A DNA stretch of 64,000 nt from Flavobacteriales bacterium (GCA_016722445.1 JADKIZ010000007.1:129700-193699); one strand, 5' to 3'; counted from the stretch's first letter, positions 39,200 to 53,355 are shown. Numbers and translations: made by a program. The notes: generated by a model not told the origin, from the letters alone.

Positions 39200-40120
39200 T
39201 TAGAAGTATCGTGGTGAACGTGCTTTGAGATCAACATCTTTTCCGAAATCATATCCTAGCATCACTTCATGAGAGTTGCTGCTATAATCAGATATTGATG
39301 TCAAGGTGTAATCAAATGCATATCCTAAAGGCAATTGGTGAGTGATATTCCATTCTACCATGGCAATCATGGCATCACCTGTACGGTAACCGGCACCAAC
39401 CCAAAATTTGTTGAGGAATAAGGCATTCAAATTCAAATCAAGTTCTACAGGCGCACTTCCTTGTACTTTCAATAAAACACTTGGCTTGATGGCCACTTCA
39501 GGAGATGGTTCGAAAACAAAACCTCCATTGATGTAAACGTGTGATTTGTAGAAACTGTTTAAACCAGCACTGTTATAACTCACGTTTTCATCTATCGCAA
39601 GAAGTGATGGTACCGAAACCCCTGCAAACCAATTGCGCTGATAGTAATACAGTCCTGCCCCGAAACGTGGTACAATCGTACCATTGATGTTCTGAGCATA
39701 AACTGGATCTTCTGTATCACGTATGATGGCATCTGTAAGATTAGCACTGTAACGGGTCACTCCAACGCGCAATCCCATGCTTAGGAAACCTGCTCCCAAT
39801 GAAACCCTTGTGGCTACATTACCACCAATGTCCAATTGATTGGTAATACCTATGGCATCATTGCTCAGATTAAGTCCTACTCCAAGTTTGCCATTGGCGA
39901 TCGGCCCGTCAAGACACAAGGTCTGCGACTTCGGTGCTTTGTCAAACTTTACCCATTGACTGCGGTGAAGAATACTTCCACTCCAGTATGGGTGTGTGCC
40001 GGCGTAAGCCGGATTGAGTACAAGTCCATTGAACATGTACTGGCTGATCATGACTTCTTGTTGCGATTGTGCAGCAACGAAGCTGATCATCAGAATAAAT
40101 ATGGCTATATATTTTTTCAT
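39200..40120 (-). CDS. PorP/SprF family type IX secretion outer-membrane protein
   Basis: 306 residues from ATG 40120, which begins a signal peptide (MKKYIAIFILMISFVAAQS); the ORF start at 40171 adds 17 charged residues without support. The family opening is EVMISQYMFNGLVLNPAYAGTHP, followed by LHRSQWVKFDKAPKSQTL (the 'hR.QW....gaP.s' block), and barrel strands through to the final MLGYDFG. It is intact. It follows the 2,148-aa type B adhesin by 53 bp and precedes the PorE-like gene by 43 bp on the same strand, so it is likely the adhesin's cognate outer-membrane partner. Confidence 0.92.
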   Translation of the reverse strand: MKKYIAIFILMISFVAAQSQQEVMISQYMFNGLVLNPAYAGTHPYWSGSILHRSQWVKFDKAPKSQTLCLDGPIANGKLGVGLNLSNDAIGITNQLDIGGNVATRVSLGAGFLSMGLRVGVTRYSANLTDAIIRDTEDPVYAQNINGTIVPRFGAGLYYYQRNWFAGVSVPSLLAIDENVSYNSAGLNSFYKSHVYINGGFVFEPSPEVAIKPSVLLKVQGSAPVELDLNLNALFLNKFWVGAGYRTGDAMIAMVEWNITHQLPLGYAFDYTLTSISDYSSNSHEVMLGYDFGKDVDLKARSPRYF

Positions 40121-40173
40121 TTTTCCGGATGTCGTTGGTTTGAATGGGGTGTTTTTGATTTTTGTTCTCATGA

Positions 40174-43100
40174 TTATTCCCTCCTCAGATCTACGTAAGT
40201 ACTTACTTCTTTACTACATCCTTCGAATATCACGAAGTATGTACCGTCGGCCAATGGTGCATTGTCTTTATCCTGACCATACCATTGGTTGTAGTAATTG
40301 TTCTTTTCATAAACCAGATTGCCCCATCTGTTGAATACCTTGAACTGATTGCCTGGGCAAAACTCTGCACCGTCAATGACATAGGTATCGTTGAAACCGT
40401 CGCCATTAGGTGAAAGCGCAGTGTAAATCATGAAGTCGCGTGGTGCAGTAAGTGTAATCAATGAATCTACTGTACAGCCATTCGCGTCGGTGATCGTTAC
40501 GGTATAATCGCCGGCTCCTAAACCTGTAAGCTCATGTTCTGCTGGCAATCCTTCTGGTGTCCATGAATAAATATATTCTGGTGTTCCTCCAATAACGCCA
40601 ACATGTATTGTTCCGTCGGTTCCATTTGGAGAACTGATGTTGAAGTTACCAAATACACTCACTTCAACCTCGTCAATGATCAATGCTGATGGTTCTGTGA
40701 TGATCACTTGTGATGATCCACCACAATCGTTCGCATCGGTTACAGTAACAGTGTAAACTCCGGCAGTTAATCCTTGAATTGAGCTGCCTGTGCCTACTTC
40801 ATTGAATTGTGCATCCGTCCAAACGATATCGTATGGTGCAGTACCGCCTGTAATTATTGCTGATGCAGTGCCGGTAGCTTCGCCGTTACAACGAACGTCT
40901 TGCTGTTGTGTCGTAATGGTCACTCCTGGAGTATCAAGTACAGTGAATGGAAGTTCTATCGAACAGCCTGATGCATCTGTTACAATTACGGTATAAGTGC
41001 CAGCACATAGATCGGTAAGATCTTGTGACGTTGAACCACCAGTCCAGCTTATGTCATAAGGAGGAAATCCACCTGAAACAGTCAAATCAATTGCTCCTAA
41101 GCAAAGACCGCAAGATGTATTGGTTACAGTTCCTGAAACATTTAATGGTGCTTCAACATCGATGTCTACACACACTTCTGCTGTACAGCCGTTGGAGTCG
41201 GTTACTGTTACACATACTTGTCCATCTTGCGTCACCACTGTGCAAGCGCTTGTAGAGCCATTGCTCCATGAGTAGGTGTAGTTTCCACTGCCACCAGTTA
41301 CAGTAACACATAAGTCTACGTTTCCTGTAGAACAGTTTGGACTGCTATTGATTTCTGCTGTCAATATCGCAGGTTGTGTTAGTGTGATTGACTGTTGTTC
41401 AGTACAGTTGTTCGCATCTGTAACAGTTACAGTATAAGTGCCGCCACACAAATCGGTGAGGTTTTCGTCAGTGCTGGTGAATCCATTTGGACCTGTCCAT
41501 TCAACTGAATAACCTGGGTTTCCTCCGGCGATTACGATTGAAATGCTACCATCACATACGCCATTACAACTTACATTATAACCACCATCGAATAGTGAAA
41601 CTGTAGCGTCAATAGTAATCGGTGTTGGCTCTATGAGTTGGAACTCCAGCAGTGTCGTACAGAAGTTGGAATCGATCACAAGCACATCGTATGTACCTGC
41701 ACCAAGTCCGGTTTGATCTTCTTGATTGTTCACTGTGCCATCGCCATTCCATTCAAAGGTGTAACCAGGGACACCTCCTGCAACAGTTATGTCAATAAAG
41801 CCGTCCGTAGCATTATAACACGAAACATTGTAGATGTCATTGTAAACCGAAACTTCACTTGTGGCTGTTAAAGCTTCGGAAGGTTCAGTGAGCGTGATGC
41901 AAGCTTGAGCAGAACATCCGTTGAAATCAAGAACAGTGAGACAATATGTTCCGGCTTGAAGTGAATCAATGTCTTCATCACTTCCGATGATATTCAGCAA
42001 TTCGTCTGTCCAGATATAAGTGTAAGGGAAAGTTCCACCGCTGATTGTCGCGTCAATTGCACCGGAAGTATCTCCAAGGCATTGCAGATCATAAATCTGA
42101 CCGGCTTCTTGAATGATGGAAAGCAAATCAATGGTGAGTGAATCAGGTTGATTGATTGTGAAAGTCACAGTCGCTGTACATCCATTGATGTCTTCGTGTT
42201 CCATGGTGTAATCACCCGCACAGAGGTTCGGGATGACAGTGGTACCCGTGGTTAATTCTGTAATGACAATCGGACTAGGGAGAGGACCGCCTGTGATCGT
42301 ACACATGATTGGTGCTTCACCTCCATCTAAGGTTACCTCAACCTCGCCATCACATGCTCCATAGCATGAAACGTCAGTAGTTGAAATTACGGTTGCCGTC
42401 AATTGTGGAATTTCGCTGATTTCATAATAGAAAGTATCCTGACAGTTGTTTGAATCAGTGATTGTCAAAGAGTAATCACCTGCTGCCAAACCACAAAGAG
42501 TTGGAGCATCTGGTGTATTGCTTCCGATATCACCTGTCCATTCGTAAATCAAGTACAAGCCACTGCCACCAGATAAGTTCGGTGTGATGCAGCCCGTAGA
42601 ATTAACGCAATCAATATTTTCAATGACAGCAGGAGATTGAATAGAATCCGGTTCAATCAGGTCAAGACATGTGGTCGCAAGACAACCATTGGCGTCATAT
42701 ACATTGATGCCATAAGTGCCAGCATAAAGGCCACTGTTACTATCTGCATTCGGATCATATCCATATTCTTCAGGATCTAATTCTGTACAGTCTGTAATCC
42801 AATCGTAGTCATAACAATATGGTGCGAAAAGCGTACAGTCTGGAGTTCCACCAGTTACAAATACTGAAATCTGTCCATCGTTTGCACCATGGCAACTGAT
42901 GTTATAACCGCCATCAAAGTCAGATGTCACGATGACAATATCCATGACTTGAGGCGCATCAAGGGTAAACGAACCCACCACATTACATCCGGTTACATTG
43001 TCAGTTATGGAGTAATTGTAAGTACATTCAAAAAGACTAGAAATATCTTGTGTATTAGCACCACTGAAGAAGCAACTTGGTGATGGTATCCAAACATATG

Positions 43101-46100
43101 AGTAATCGCCTGAACCTCCTATCACGTCTATGTCGATACTACCATTGTTTTGACCGAAACAGGTTGGGTTAATGATAGCAACTTCAACAACTTCCAATTG
43201 TTCTGGATCAATGATGTCGAATGTTAAAGTCTGCTCACAAGTACCGGATGAAATGTTGACGGTATATGTACCTGGACAAAGTCCTGTAATATCTTGTGTT
43301 GAAGCAGTATAACCTCCAGGTCCTGTCCAAGTATAGGTATAGTTACCAGGATCACCACCACCACCGATGATGCTTTGGTCTACATAGAATACTGAAGCAG
43401 AACTTGGATCACATGAGTTGTCGTTAATTGGAGAATTGAAACCAACAGCCGTTGAGTAAACTGCTGTTGTTGGATCACCCAGTGAATTGATTCCGGAGAA
43501 TGTCATTGTTGCATCGGTCAATGCGCCAAAATCACCACTTACGCAGTCATAGATCTGCACAGCCCAACCTGGCTCAGAAACATCACAACCATTCAATGCC
43601 GACCAATCGATTGGAGTAGCACTAGCGCCATAAGAACCAAATGTACCTGAGAGGGTGAATGGAGCTCCAGCGCATACGTCCAAGTTGTTAGTAGATTCAG
43701 ATGAAAAGCACAAATTGGTGATGTCATTACCGCTGTTACAAATATTTCCTTGGCCGTTTGCCCCGGGGTTTGGCGACATCAAAATATCGGGACTTCCGCA
43801 GTTAGGAGGCCCTACAAGGTGGAATGCAAGATCGGAAACCCACGAGTGTGTACCTGTCACGCAAATCTGAATTTGAGTGCTGGCATCAATGATAAATGGT
43901 GGTGGTCCAGTACTGCTGTCGCCAACAACTGTGATGTCAATTTCACCATTACATGTTCCTGCACAAGTAGGTTGTGTTACATCACCACTTGCTTCAAAAG
44001 CGTCATTCTGACTAATTGTTGCAGTGAATTCGGCTTCGCATCCTTGTGCATCAGTTACTGTTAATACATAAACACCTGAATTGAGATTGGTAATGTTTTG
44101 AGTTGAACAAGGAGAACAACTTGGACCATTCCATTCATAAGTATACGGATCTCCCTGACCTCCGGATGTGCTGATCACATCAATAGATCCGGCACCAAGA
44201 TCTGGCGCACCGCATGGGTTATCAGTGATGTCAAGTTCAACACTCATGTCAGGAACACAAGTCAATTGAAGAGATTGTGAGAATGTACAGCCGTTGTCAT
44301 CCAATACGATCAGTGAATATTCACCGCAAGGTGCATTGGTAAGATCTTCAGTATTGTAAATGATACCTGTTGTTACGTTTTGCCATGTTGAAATATATGG
44401 CGCTAAACCACCAGCAATGGTGATATTGATATATCCATCTTCAGCACCCGGACAACTTACAGAGTAACCACCGGGATAAATTGAAATCTCATCTATGGTA
44501 ACGTTCAGTGGATCGATTGGATCATTGATCACAATGGTTACAGAACCATCACTTGTACAACCGTTCTGGTCTGTCACACTTACTTGATAAGTGCCGCTGC
44601 CCAGATTGGTAGCAACTGGTCCAGTAACACCAGCGTCATGGCTCCAACTATAAGTATAAACTGGACATCCACCAGCAGCTTGAACGCTTGCTTCACCAGT
44701 TTCTACACCGGTACAAAGGAGATCAGTACTACCTACAACTACAAGTGTAACACTGTCTGGTTCTGTGAGTGTGTAGCTGTTGGTGTATTGACATCCTACA
44801 TCGTCTGTGATGACAAGATCGTATGACCCCGCGCAAAGTCCGGTTATGTCTTCCGTATTCGCGGTGAAGCCATCATCACCAGTCCATTCGAATGTGAATG
44901 GTTCAACACCGCCATCTGTTGTGATGTCGATGCTACCGTCACAAGAACCGAAACACGACACCATTGAACAGCTATAATCAGACAATACTGATGTAGCCGT
45001 GAGTTCATTGGTTTGTACAAGTGTTGCGCATCCAGATGCAACGCATCCGGCTGCATCTGTCACTTCTACACAATACTCACCAGGAGCAAGGTTGGTTGGC
45101 AGTGAATCTGTGCTTGTAAAACCGTCTGGGCCTGTCCAGATATAAGTATATGGTTCCAAACCATCGATGATGGTGACAGAAATGCTTCCTGTGGTTCCAC
45201 CTTCGCAGTTGATGTCGGTACCTTCGAGTTCCACCGTGATACTTGAAACGTTCACTGTTACTTCATCAGTGATTTCGCAATCACCTACAATAGCAGTAAG
45301 TCCATATGTAGTAGTTTCTGTTGGACAAACTTGTGCAGTGAGACCTATCGGATCGATCACATTAGATGACCAAACAAAATCTGCAAGATCACTTACATTG
45401 CTTACGCCCACTAGATCCAAGCATTGTCCGGCACAGATAGAAGAATCTTCCGGTGAAAGATCTAAGTCAAGATAGTCGTAGATATAAAAATTCACGCTGT
45501 CCAAAACCTGATTGCCAGAACACAGCGGATTACCCAAATACACCGTAATGTATTCCTGGCCTTCATCAATGCCATCCAACGCTGCACTGATATCGAATGA
45601 AACCGATTGTGAATTTGCGGGTATCGTGATACTATTCAAATCCAACGGAATGCCACTGCCAATTTGAGGAGTGTAATCCAAACCGTTCGTAGCTGTACCA
45701 CCTATCCAGAAGAGAACATCTTGTGGATCAGGAGTCACAACTGTACGTGAAAATGAAATGGTACCTGTGTTACAACCTTCAACCATGTAATCGAGGCCAT
45801 TTGATGTTGCTGTGAGCACAATAATGGGATTAGATTCAATAGAATTGATGAATACACCAGAGTCATACACGTGGTCAGTTCCATCTGCGATCACCAATTT
45901 TAGGTGGTATGTTTCGCATGGGATCAGATTGCCGATGGCAGCATAAAGTCCAATTGTAAATCCATCGTACTGGATATACTGTCCAAGTGGATTCTGATTA
46001 TTATAGAAGTAAGATGAATTCGAAAGTGCATTCACTGTGTTGATGGCAACAACTTGCGCTGTATTAGGCACCAGGGCTATGTTTACGTCAGTTCCAACAT

Positions 46101-46620
46101 TTGGTCCAGTAATGTAAAAACCGAAAACGTCGTTGAATGGAGAGTTAACCCATTCATTATACTCTTCTGATGCGAATGTATAATTAAAACGAAGTGAATC
46201 ACCTTGTGGAGTGATATCAAATTCGAACATGGTTGCATCGTATGTTGTCCTGTCTTGAGCTTGATTGAGAAGTGTACTTCCGGGACAATCATTGTCGAAA
46301 TAATCACATGTACCTTGGCTCGTCGAGCAGTTACCAATGGTATTGTTAGGTCCTACCGAATAGAGCGCCTTACCTGTGGTAAGAAGCAGACCCTGATTCG
46401 TACCGATTTCAGTACCGTTTGAGGTGTAGTAACCATACGTGCTGTCACATGCAGTTACTACTACGTTGGAGATGGTGACGCCCGGACCAACAAGATTTTG
46501 AATCATCTGTTCGGGTGTCATGTTGATGTCGACGTTATAGGATTGTGCACGTGACATCACGCCTGTGAGCATCAATAATGCTATCAGGAGGGAGGATTTC
46601 TGGTTGAAAATATTCATCAT
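40174..46620 (-). CDS. Giant SprB-repeat adhesin with choice-of-anchor L and T9SS type B sorting domain
   Basis: 2,148 residues, intact. Order: signal peptide (MMNIFNQKSSLLIALLMLTGVMSRAQ); choice-of-anchor L domain (about 30-270); Calx-beta-like region (about 285-390); a long series of about 18 SprB-type repeats of about 75-90 residues, each with 'SC.G.CDG.I.V...GG..PYTY.W' features; in the middle (about 900-1,060) a Cys-rich module like a proprotein-convertase P domain (ICVTGTHSWVSDLAFHLVGPP); and a type B C-terminal domain (TALSPNGDGFNDTYVIDG, KVFNRWGNLVYE). SprB is the mobile gliding adhesin of Flavobacterium; this protein is SprB-like in repeats, but much shorter. Likely surface adhesin, co-transcribed with PorP/SprF and PorE-like genes. 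Confidence 0.93.
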   Translation of the reverse strand: MMNIFNQKSSLLIALLMLTGVMSRAQSYNVDINMTPEQMIQNLVGPGVTISNVVVTACDSTYGYYTSNGTEIGTNQGLLLTTGKALYSVGPNNTIGNCSTSQGTCDYFDNDCPGSTLLNQAQDRTTYDATMFEFDITPQGDSLRFNYTFASEEYNEWVNSPFNDVFGFYITGPNVGTDVNIALVPNTAQVVAINTVNALSNSSYFYNNQNPLGQYIQYDGFTIGLYAAIGNLIPCETYHLKLVIADGTDHVYDSGVFINSIESNPIIVLTATSNGLDYMVEGCNTGTISFSRTVVTPDPQDVLFWIGGTATNGLDYTPQIGSGIPLDLNSITIPANSQSVSFDISAALDGIDEGQEYITVYLGNPLCSGNQVLDSVNFYIYDYLDLDLSPEDSSICAGQCLDLVGVSNVSDLADFVWSSNVIDPIGLTAQVCPTETTTYGLTAIVGDCEITDEVTVNVSSITVELEGTDINCEGGTTGSISVTIIDGLEPYTYIWTGPDGFTSTDSLPTNLAPGEYCVEVTDAAGCVASGCATLVQTNELTATSVLSDYSCSMVSCFGSCDGSIDITTDGGVEPFTFEWTGDDGFTANTEDITGLCAGSYDLVITDDVGCQYTNSYTLTEPDSVTLVVVGSTDLLCTGVETGEASVQAAGGCPVYTYSWSHDAGVTGPVATNLGSGTYQVSVTDQNGCTSDGSVTIVINDPIDPLNVTIDEISIYPGGYSVSCPGAEDGYINITIAGGLAPYISTWQNVTTGIIYNTEDLTNAPCGEYSLIVLDDNGCTFSQSLQLTCVPDMSVELDITDNPCGAPDLGAGSIDVISTSGGQGDPYTYEWNGPSCSPCSTQNITNLNSGVYVLTVTDAQGCEAEFTATISQNDAFEASGDVTQPTCAGTCNGEIDITVVGDSSTGPPPFIIDASTQIQICVTGTHSWVSDLAFHLVGPPNCGSPDILMSPNPGANGQGNICNSGNDITNLCFSSESTNNLDVCAGAPFTLSGTFGSYGASATPIDWSALNGCDVSEPGWAVQIYDCVSGDFGALTDATMTFSGINSLGDPTTAVYSTAVGFNSPINDNSCDPSSASVFYVDQSIIGGGGDPGNYTYTWTGPGGYTASTQDITGLCPGTYTVNISSGTCEQTLTFDIIDPEQLEVVEVAIINPTCFGQNNGSIDIDVIGGSGDYSYVWIPSPSCFFSGANTQDISSLFECTYNYSITDNVTGCNVVGSFTLDAPQVMDIVIVTSDFDGGYNISCHGANDGQISVFVTGGTPDCTLFAPYCYDYDWITDCTELDPEEYGYDPNADSNSGLYAGTYGINVYDANGCLATTCLDLIEPDSIQSPAVIENIDCVNSTGCITPNLSGGSGLYLIYEWTGDIGSNTPDAPTLCGLAAGDYSLTITDSNNCQDTFYYEISEIPQLTATVISTTDVSCYGACDGEVEVTLDGGEAPIMCTITGGPLPSPIVITELTTGTTVIPNLCAGDYTMEHEDINGCTATVTFTINQPDSLTIDLLSIIQEAGQIYDLQCLGDTSGAIDATISGGTFPYTYIWTDELLNIIGSDEDIDSLQAGTYCLTVLDFNGCSAQACITLTEPSEALTATSEVSVYNDIYNVSCYNATDGFIDITVAGGVPGYTFEWNGDGTVNNQEDQTGLGAGTYDVLVIDSNFCTTLLEFQLIEPTPITIDATVSLFDGGYNVSCNGVCDGSISIVIAGGNPGYSVEWTGPNGFTSTDENLTDLCGGTYTVTVTDANNCTEQQSITLTQPAILTAEINSSPNCSTGNVDLCVTVTGGSGNYTYSWSNGSTSACTVVTQDGQVCVTVTDSNGCTAEVCVDIDVEAPLNVSGTVTNTSCGLCLGAIDLTVSGGFPPYDISWTGGSTSQDLTDLCAGTYTVIVTDASGCSIELPFTVLDTPGVTITTQQQDVRCNGEATGTASAIITGGTAPYDIVWTDAQFNEVGTGSSIQGLTAGVYTVTVTDANDCGGSSQVIITEPSALIIDEVEVSVFGNFNISSPNGTDGTIHVGVIGGTPEYIYSWTPEGLPAEHELTGLGAGDYTVTITDANGCTVDSLITLTAPRDFMIYTALSPNGDGFNDTYVIDGAEFCPGNQFKVFNRWGNLVYEKNNYYNQWYGQDKDNAPLADGTYFVIFEGCSKEVSTYVDLRRE

Positions 46621-46676
46621 AATTATGAAGAAGTAATCGTTCTAAGATAGTTGAAGATAGAGGAGTTCACTCCTGA

Positions 46677-47054
46677 TTAGTTGCCTGTGCGAGAAGCGCG
46701 GCAGGCGTCCATGAACATTTGTTCATTGTAATTTTCCGGAGTTGCAATAGTACCCAGGCTAATGGTGCTTATCAACGTCTTAAATGCGACCTTGTTATCG
46801 TCGGTCGAGTTGGATAAGCTTGTCGATCCAATCACTTTAATTTTTAATACATGTGATGGGATACATGCAGAGGCAATTTCAAACCTGCCATCATTCTTCA
46901 CTTGCTGGTGAAGGGTTGCGTAGTTATCGACGTTCAGATCGGATGCAAGTACATAAAAATACTGTGCGATCTGAGGTGTGGATTGCGCATCATGTCGGAT
47001 TGACATCAGACAAAAGGCGGCTGTGACAAAAAGAAGGGTAAAAACTTTTCTCAT
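46677..47054 (-). CDS. Small secreted hypothetical protein
   Basis: 125 residues from ATG 47054, which starts a signal peptide (MRKVFTLLFVTAAFCLMSIRHDAQ). The mature part has two Cys (SACIP and MDACRAS) and no family that I recognise; it has no sorting tail and no membrane segment. It lies 56 bp upstream of the SprB-repeat adhesin on the same strand, so it may be the first gene of that operon. A role with the adhesin is possible but only inferred from position. Confidence 0.6.
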   Translation of the reverse strand: MRKVFTLLFVTAAFCLMSIRHDAQSTPQIAQYFYVLASDLNVDNYATLHQQVKNDGRFEIASACIPSHVLKIKVIGSTSLSNSTDDNKVAFKTLISTISLGTIATPENYNEQMFMDACRASRTGN

Positions 47055-47199
47055 ACGTATTTGAATATGGGTGAAATGCAAACAGGCGGGCTAGCCTCTC
47101 CGCAATTTTGGCAAATATGTTTCAATTCTGTGAAATTCCGGCTGATTCCGTTTAATTTATGATTAAACTCTTTCGAAACCCCAGTGATTATGACGATAA

Positions 47200-47991
47200 T
47201 CAGACAATTCGTTGCCGCATTGCTTCATAGAGAATTATTCCAGATGCAACAGACACATTTAACGATGAAGTTTTACCTGTCATCGGAATTTTCACGAGTT
47301 CATCGCATTTTCGCATCAATTCATGGCTGATTCCTGTTTCTTCATTGCCCATGACAATGCAGATCGGTTGTTTCAATTTGGAAGCATGTGGCAGGATGTT
47401 ACCTTTCTCTGTACATCCAATAAGAGCGATACCACATTGACGAAGATACTCCGTGAGTGAAGAAATGGATTTGATTCTGCACACGGCGATATTATGCAAA
47501 GCACCTGCTGATGTCTTTATTGCTTCTTCATTGATTGCAGCGCTATTATTCTCAGGAATGAGAACAGCGTGAGCTCCGAAACATTCCGCACTTCTTGCTA
47601 TAGCCCCAAAGTTGCGAACGTCAGTGACACTGTCCAACAAGAGAATAAGTGGTGTTTCGCCTCGCTCATAGATAGAGGGAACAATATTTTCAATGTTGCC
47701 AAAACTGATAGGGGAGATGAATGCGATTACACCTTGATGGTTCTTGTTCGTGATACCATTCAGTTTTTCAGGTGGAACAGTTTTATAGCTTATACCATGT
47801 TCTTGCATGACCTGACGGGCTTCTAGGAAGAGATCTCCTTTCAGACCTTTCTGCACGAATACCTTTTCAATGTCTTTACCAGCCTGTATAGCTTCAATAA
47901 GTGGCCTCAATCCTATCAGCATTTGGTTTCTGACTGGTTTGGTATGAGAAGAGAAAGAAGGTTTGCGATCCGATGAATGTGAATGGTGCAT
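47200..47991 (-). CDS. rlmB: 23S rRNA (guanosine-2'-O)-methyltransferase RlmB-like (SpoU/TrmH family)
   Basis: 263 residues. N-terminal substrate-binding domain begins at MLIGLRPLIEAIQAGKDIEKVFV after a 23-residue tail; then the SPOUT catalytic domain with all three motifs: motif 1 DVRNFGAIARSAECFGAHAVLIP (Asn/Arg), motif 2 ICIVMGNEETGIS, motif 3 IPMTGKTSSLNVSVASGIILYEAMRQ. RlmB methylates G2251 of 23S rRNA in E. coli. It lies 0.5 kb upstream of, and divergent from, the rRNA operon. Members of this family also act on tRNA, so the exact target is inferred. Confidence 0.92.
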   Translation of the reverse strand: MHHSHSSDRKPSFSSHTKPVRNQMLIGLRPLIEAIQAGKDIEKVFVQKGLKGDLFLEARQVMQEHGISYKTVPPEKLNGITNKNHQGVIAFISPISFGNIENIVPSIYERGETPLILLLDSVTDVRNFGAIARSAECFGAHAVLIPENNSAAINEEAIKTSAGALHNIAVCRIKSISSLTEYLRQCGIALIGCTEKGNILPHASKLKQPICIVMGNEETGISHELMRKCDELVKIPMTGKTSSLNVSVASGIILYEAMRQRIV

Positions 47992-48233
47992 ATGTACTTA
48001 ATGGTAGGATGCGAAGTTAGCACCAGATGTCAGGAGGATAACCCGATTTGAAGTCGAAACAGCTGAAACTCCAATGAAATGGGGTGTTTGGGGCAGTAAT
48101 GTGATCGTGTAAGAAGATGATGAACGAAAATTGAAAAGGCGGGATTTTGCAGTCACCAAAAAAAAGTTCAACTTTTTTCAAGCTGGAAACCAGTGGTTAA
48201 GATAGTAGTCGATAAAATATTTTGACTAGGTAC

Positions 48234-48263
48234 TTGCGCAGACAAAAAACAGGTGTACATTTG
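48234..48263 (+). promoter_or_regulatory. rRNA operon promoter P1 (Bacteroidota type)
   Basis: TTG (48234-48236), 19 bp, TACATTTG (48256-48263), matching the Bacteroidota -33/-7 pattern. Followed by CACCCG and, 24 bp on, a GTTCTTTGA site. Confidence 0.6.
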
Positions 48264-48287
48264 CACCCGCTTTTGAAAAACGACAAC

Positions 48288-48296
48288 GTTCTTTGA
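48288..48296 (+). promoter_or_regulatory. boxA-like antitermination site after P1
   Basis: GTTCTTTGA, also found before 16S at 48438 and before 23S at 50548. The three copies and their positions fit NusB/S10 boxA sites. Confidence 0.5.
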
Positions 48297-48362
48297 GCAA
48301 ACATCAAAAGCACATCAGTCAAGGGTTCTAGAAAAAAAAAATTAAATTTTTTTTCAAGAAAA

Positions 48363-48395
48363 TTTGGAAAACGGAATGTGACTACAGTATGTTTG
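48363..48395 (+). promoter_or_regulatory. rRNA operon promoter P2 (Bacteroidota type)
   Basis: TTTG (48363-48366), 21 bp, TATGTTTG (48388-48395), followed by CCCCCCC, like the C-rich stretch after P1. A GTTCTTTGA site lies 42 bp downstream. Confidence 0.6.
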
Positions 48396-48437
48396 CCCCC
48401 CCAATTCAAAAAGTGAATTCGGGAAAAGTGAAAAAAA

Positions 48438-48446
48438 GTTCTTTGA
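48438..48446 (+). promoter_or_regulatory. boxA-like antitermination site before 16S
   Basis: GTTCTTTGA about 60 bp before the 16S start, in an A-rich leader. Same sequence as after P1 and in the spacer before 23S. Confidence 0.6.
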
Positions 48447-48504
48447 TATAATGCAGCAGCGAACAGGTAAATTGTTTTAAGAAGCCAAGAGATTAAACAT
48501 CTTT

Positions 48505-50033
<1,529 letters not shown>

Positions 50034-50089
50034 TAGAGTATGCTTCTTAGAATTATTTCCTGTTCGTTCTGCATTACCATTTTATTTTC

Positions 50090-50163
50090 AGTCCTGTAGC
50101 TCAGTTGGTTAGAGCACTACACTGATAATGTAGGGGTCAGCAGTTCAAATCTGCTCAGGACTA
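50090..50163 (+). tRNA. tRNA-Ile (GAT)
   Basis: 74 bases in the 16S-23S spacer. Acceptor AGTCCTG pairs with CAGGACT, discriminator A, CCA not encoded. D-arm GCTC..GAGC, anticodon stem CTACA/TGTAG with loop CTGATAA (anticodon GAT), T-arm GCAG TTCAAAT CTGC. Confidence 0.95.
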
Positions 50164-50210
50164 CAAATCAGGGCGCGCAAAAACAACTGCTGCATACCTG
50201 AAACTAAAAT

Positions 50211-50284
50211 GGGGAATTAGCTCAGCTGGCTAGAGCACCTGCCTTGCACGCAGGGGGTCAACGGTTCGAATCCGTTATTCTCCA
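50211..50284 (+). tRNA. tRNA-Ala (TGC)
   Basis: 74 bases, 47 bp after tRNA-Ile. Acceptor GGGGAAT pairs with ATTCTCC, with the G3-U70 wobble that identifies alanine tRNA; discriminator A, CCA not encoded. Anticodon stem CCTGC/GCAGG, loop CTTGCAC (anticodon TGC). Confidence 0.95.
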
Positions 50285-50547
50285 CGAAGGATAATTGAAA
50301 TTAATTATGGAGTGATATGTTCACAATAAAGGTGTCATACTGGACGGCTTCGCCGCCAAGACGAATTGTGAGGGTTCGGGGTGGGTTGGAGAAAGAAAAA
50401 GAAGTGTCAAATGTTATGATGTGATAAGTAACCGACAAAACGTGTTGGGGGTCTTGAAGGTTATTGGTTCGATTCCAATATTCACCACAGCTGCTGTATT
50501 GTGAAAACATTACAGTGTTAAATTGATCTTCGGATTGATTTGAACAA

Positions 50548-50556
50548 GTTCTTTGA
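50548..50556 (+). promoter_or_regulatory. boxA-like site in the 16S-23S spacer
   Basis: GTTCTTTGA about 30 bp before the 23S start; same sequence as at 48288 and 48438. Confidence 0.55.
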
Positions 50557-50577
50557 TGTACTGATAGAGTTTAAAAG

Positions 50578-53355
<2,778 letters not shown>

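Larger units (their letters stand above)
47992..48504. other. rRNA operon upstream region
   Basis: 513 bp between rlmB and 16S. It holds two promoters, two boxA-like sites and an A/T palindrome (about 48331-48355, A-run then T-run). I see no gene here. Confidence 0.75.

Noticed and set aside
47185..47201. Hairpin TGATTAT/ATAATCA at the end of rlmB as a terminator
   Set aside because: It overlaps the stop codon, is A/T-rich with only 7 bp, and no T-run follows on the minus strand.
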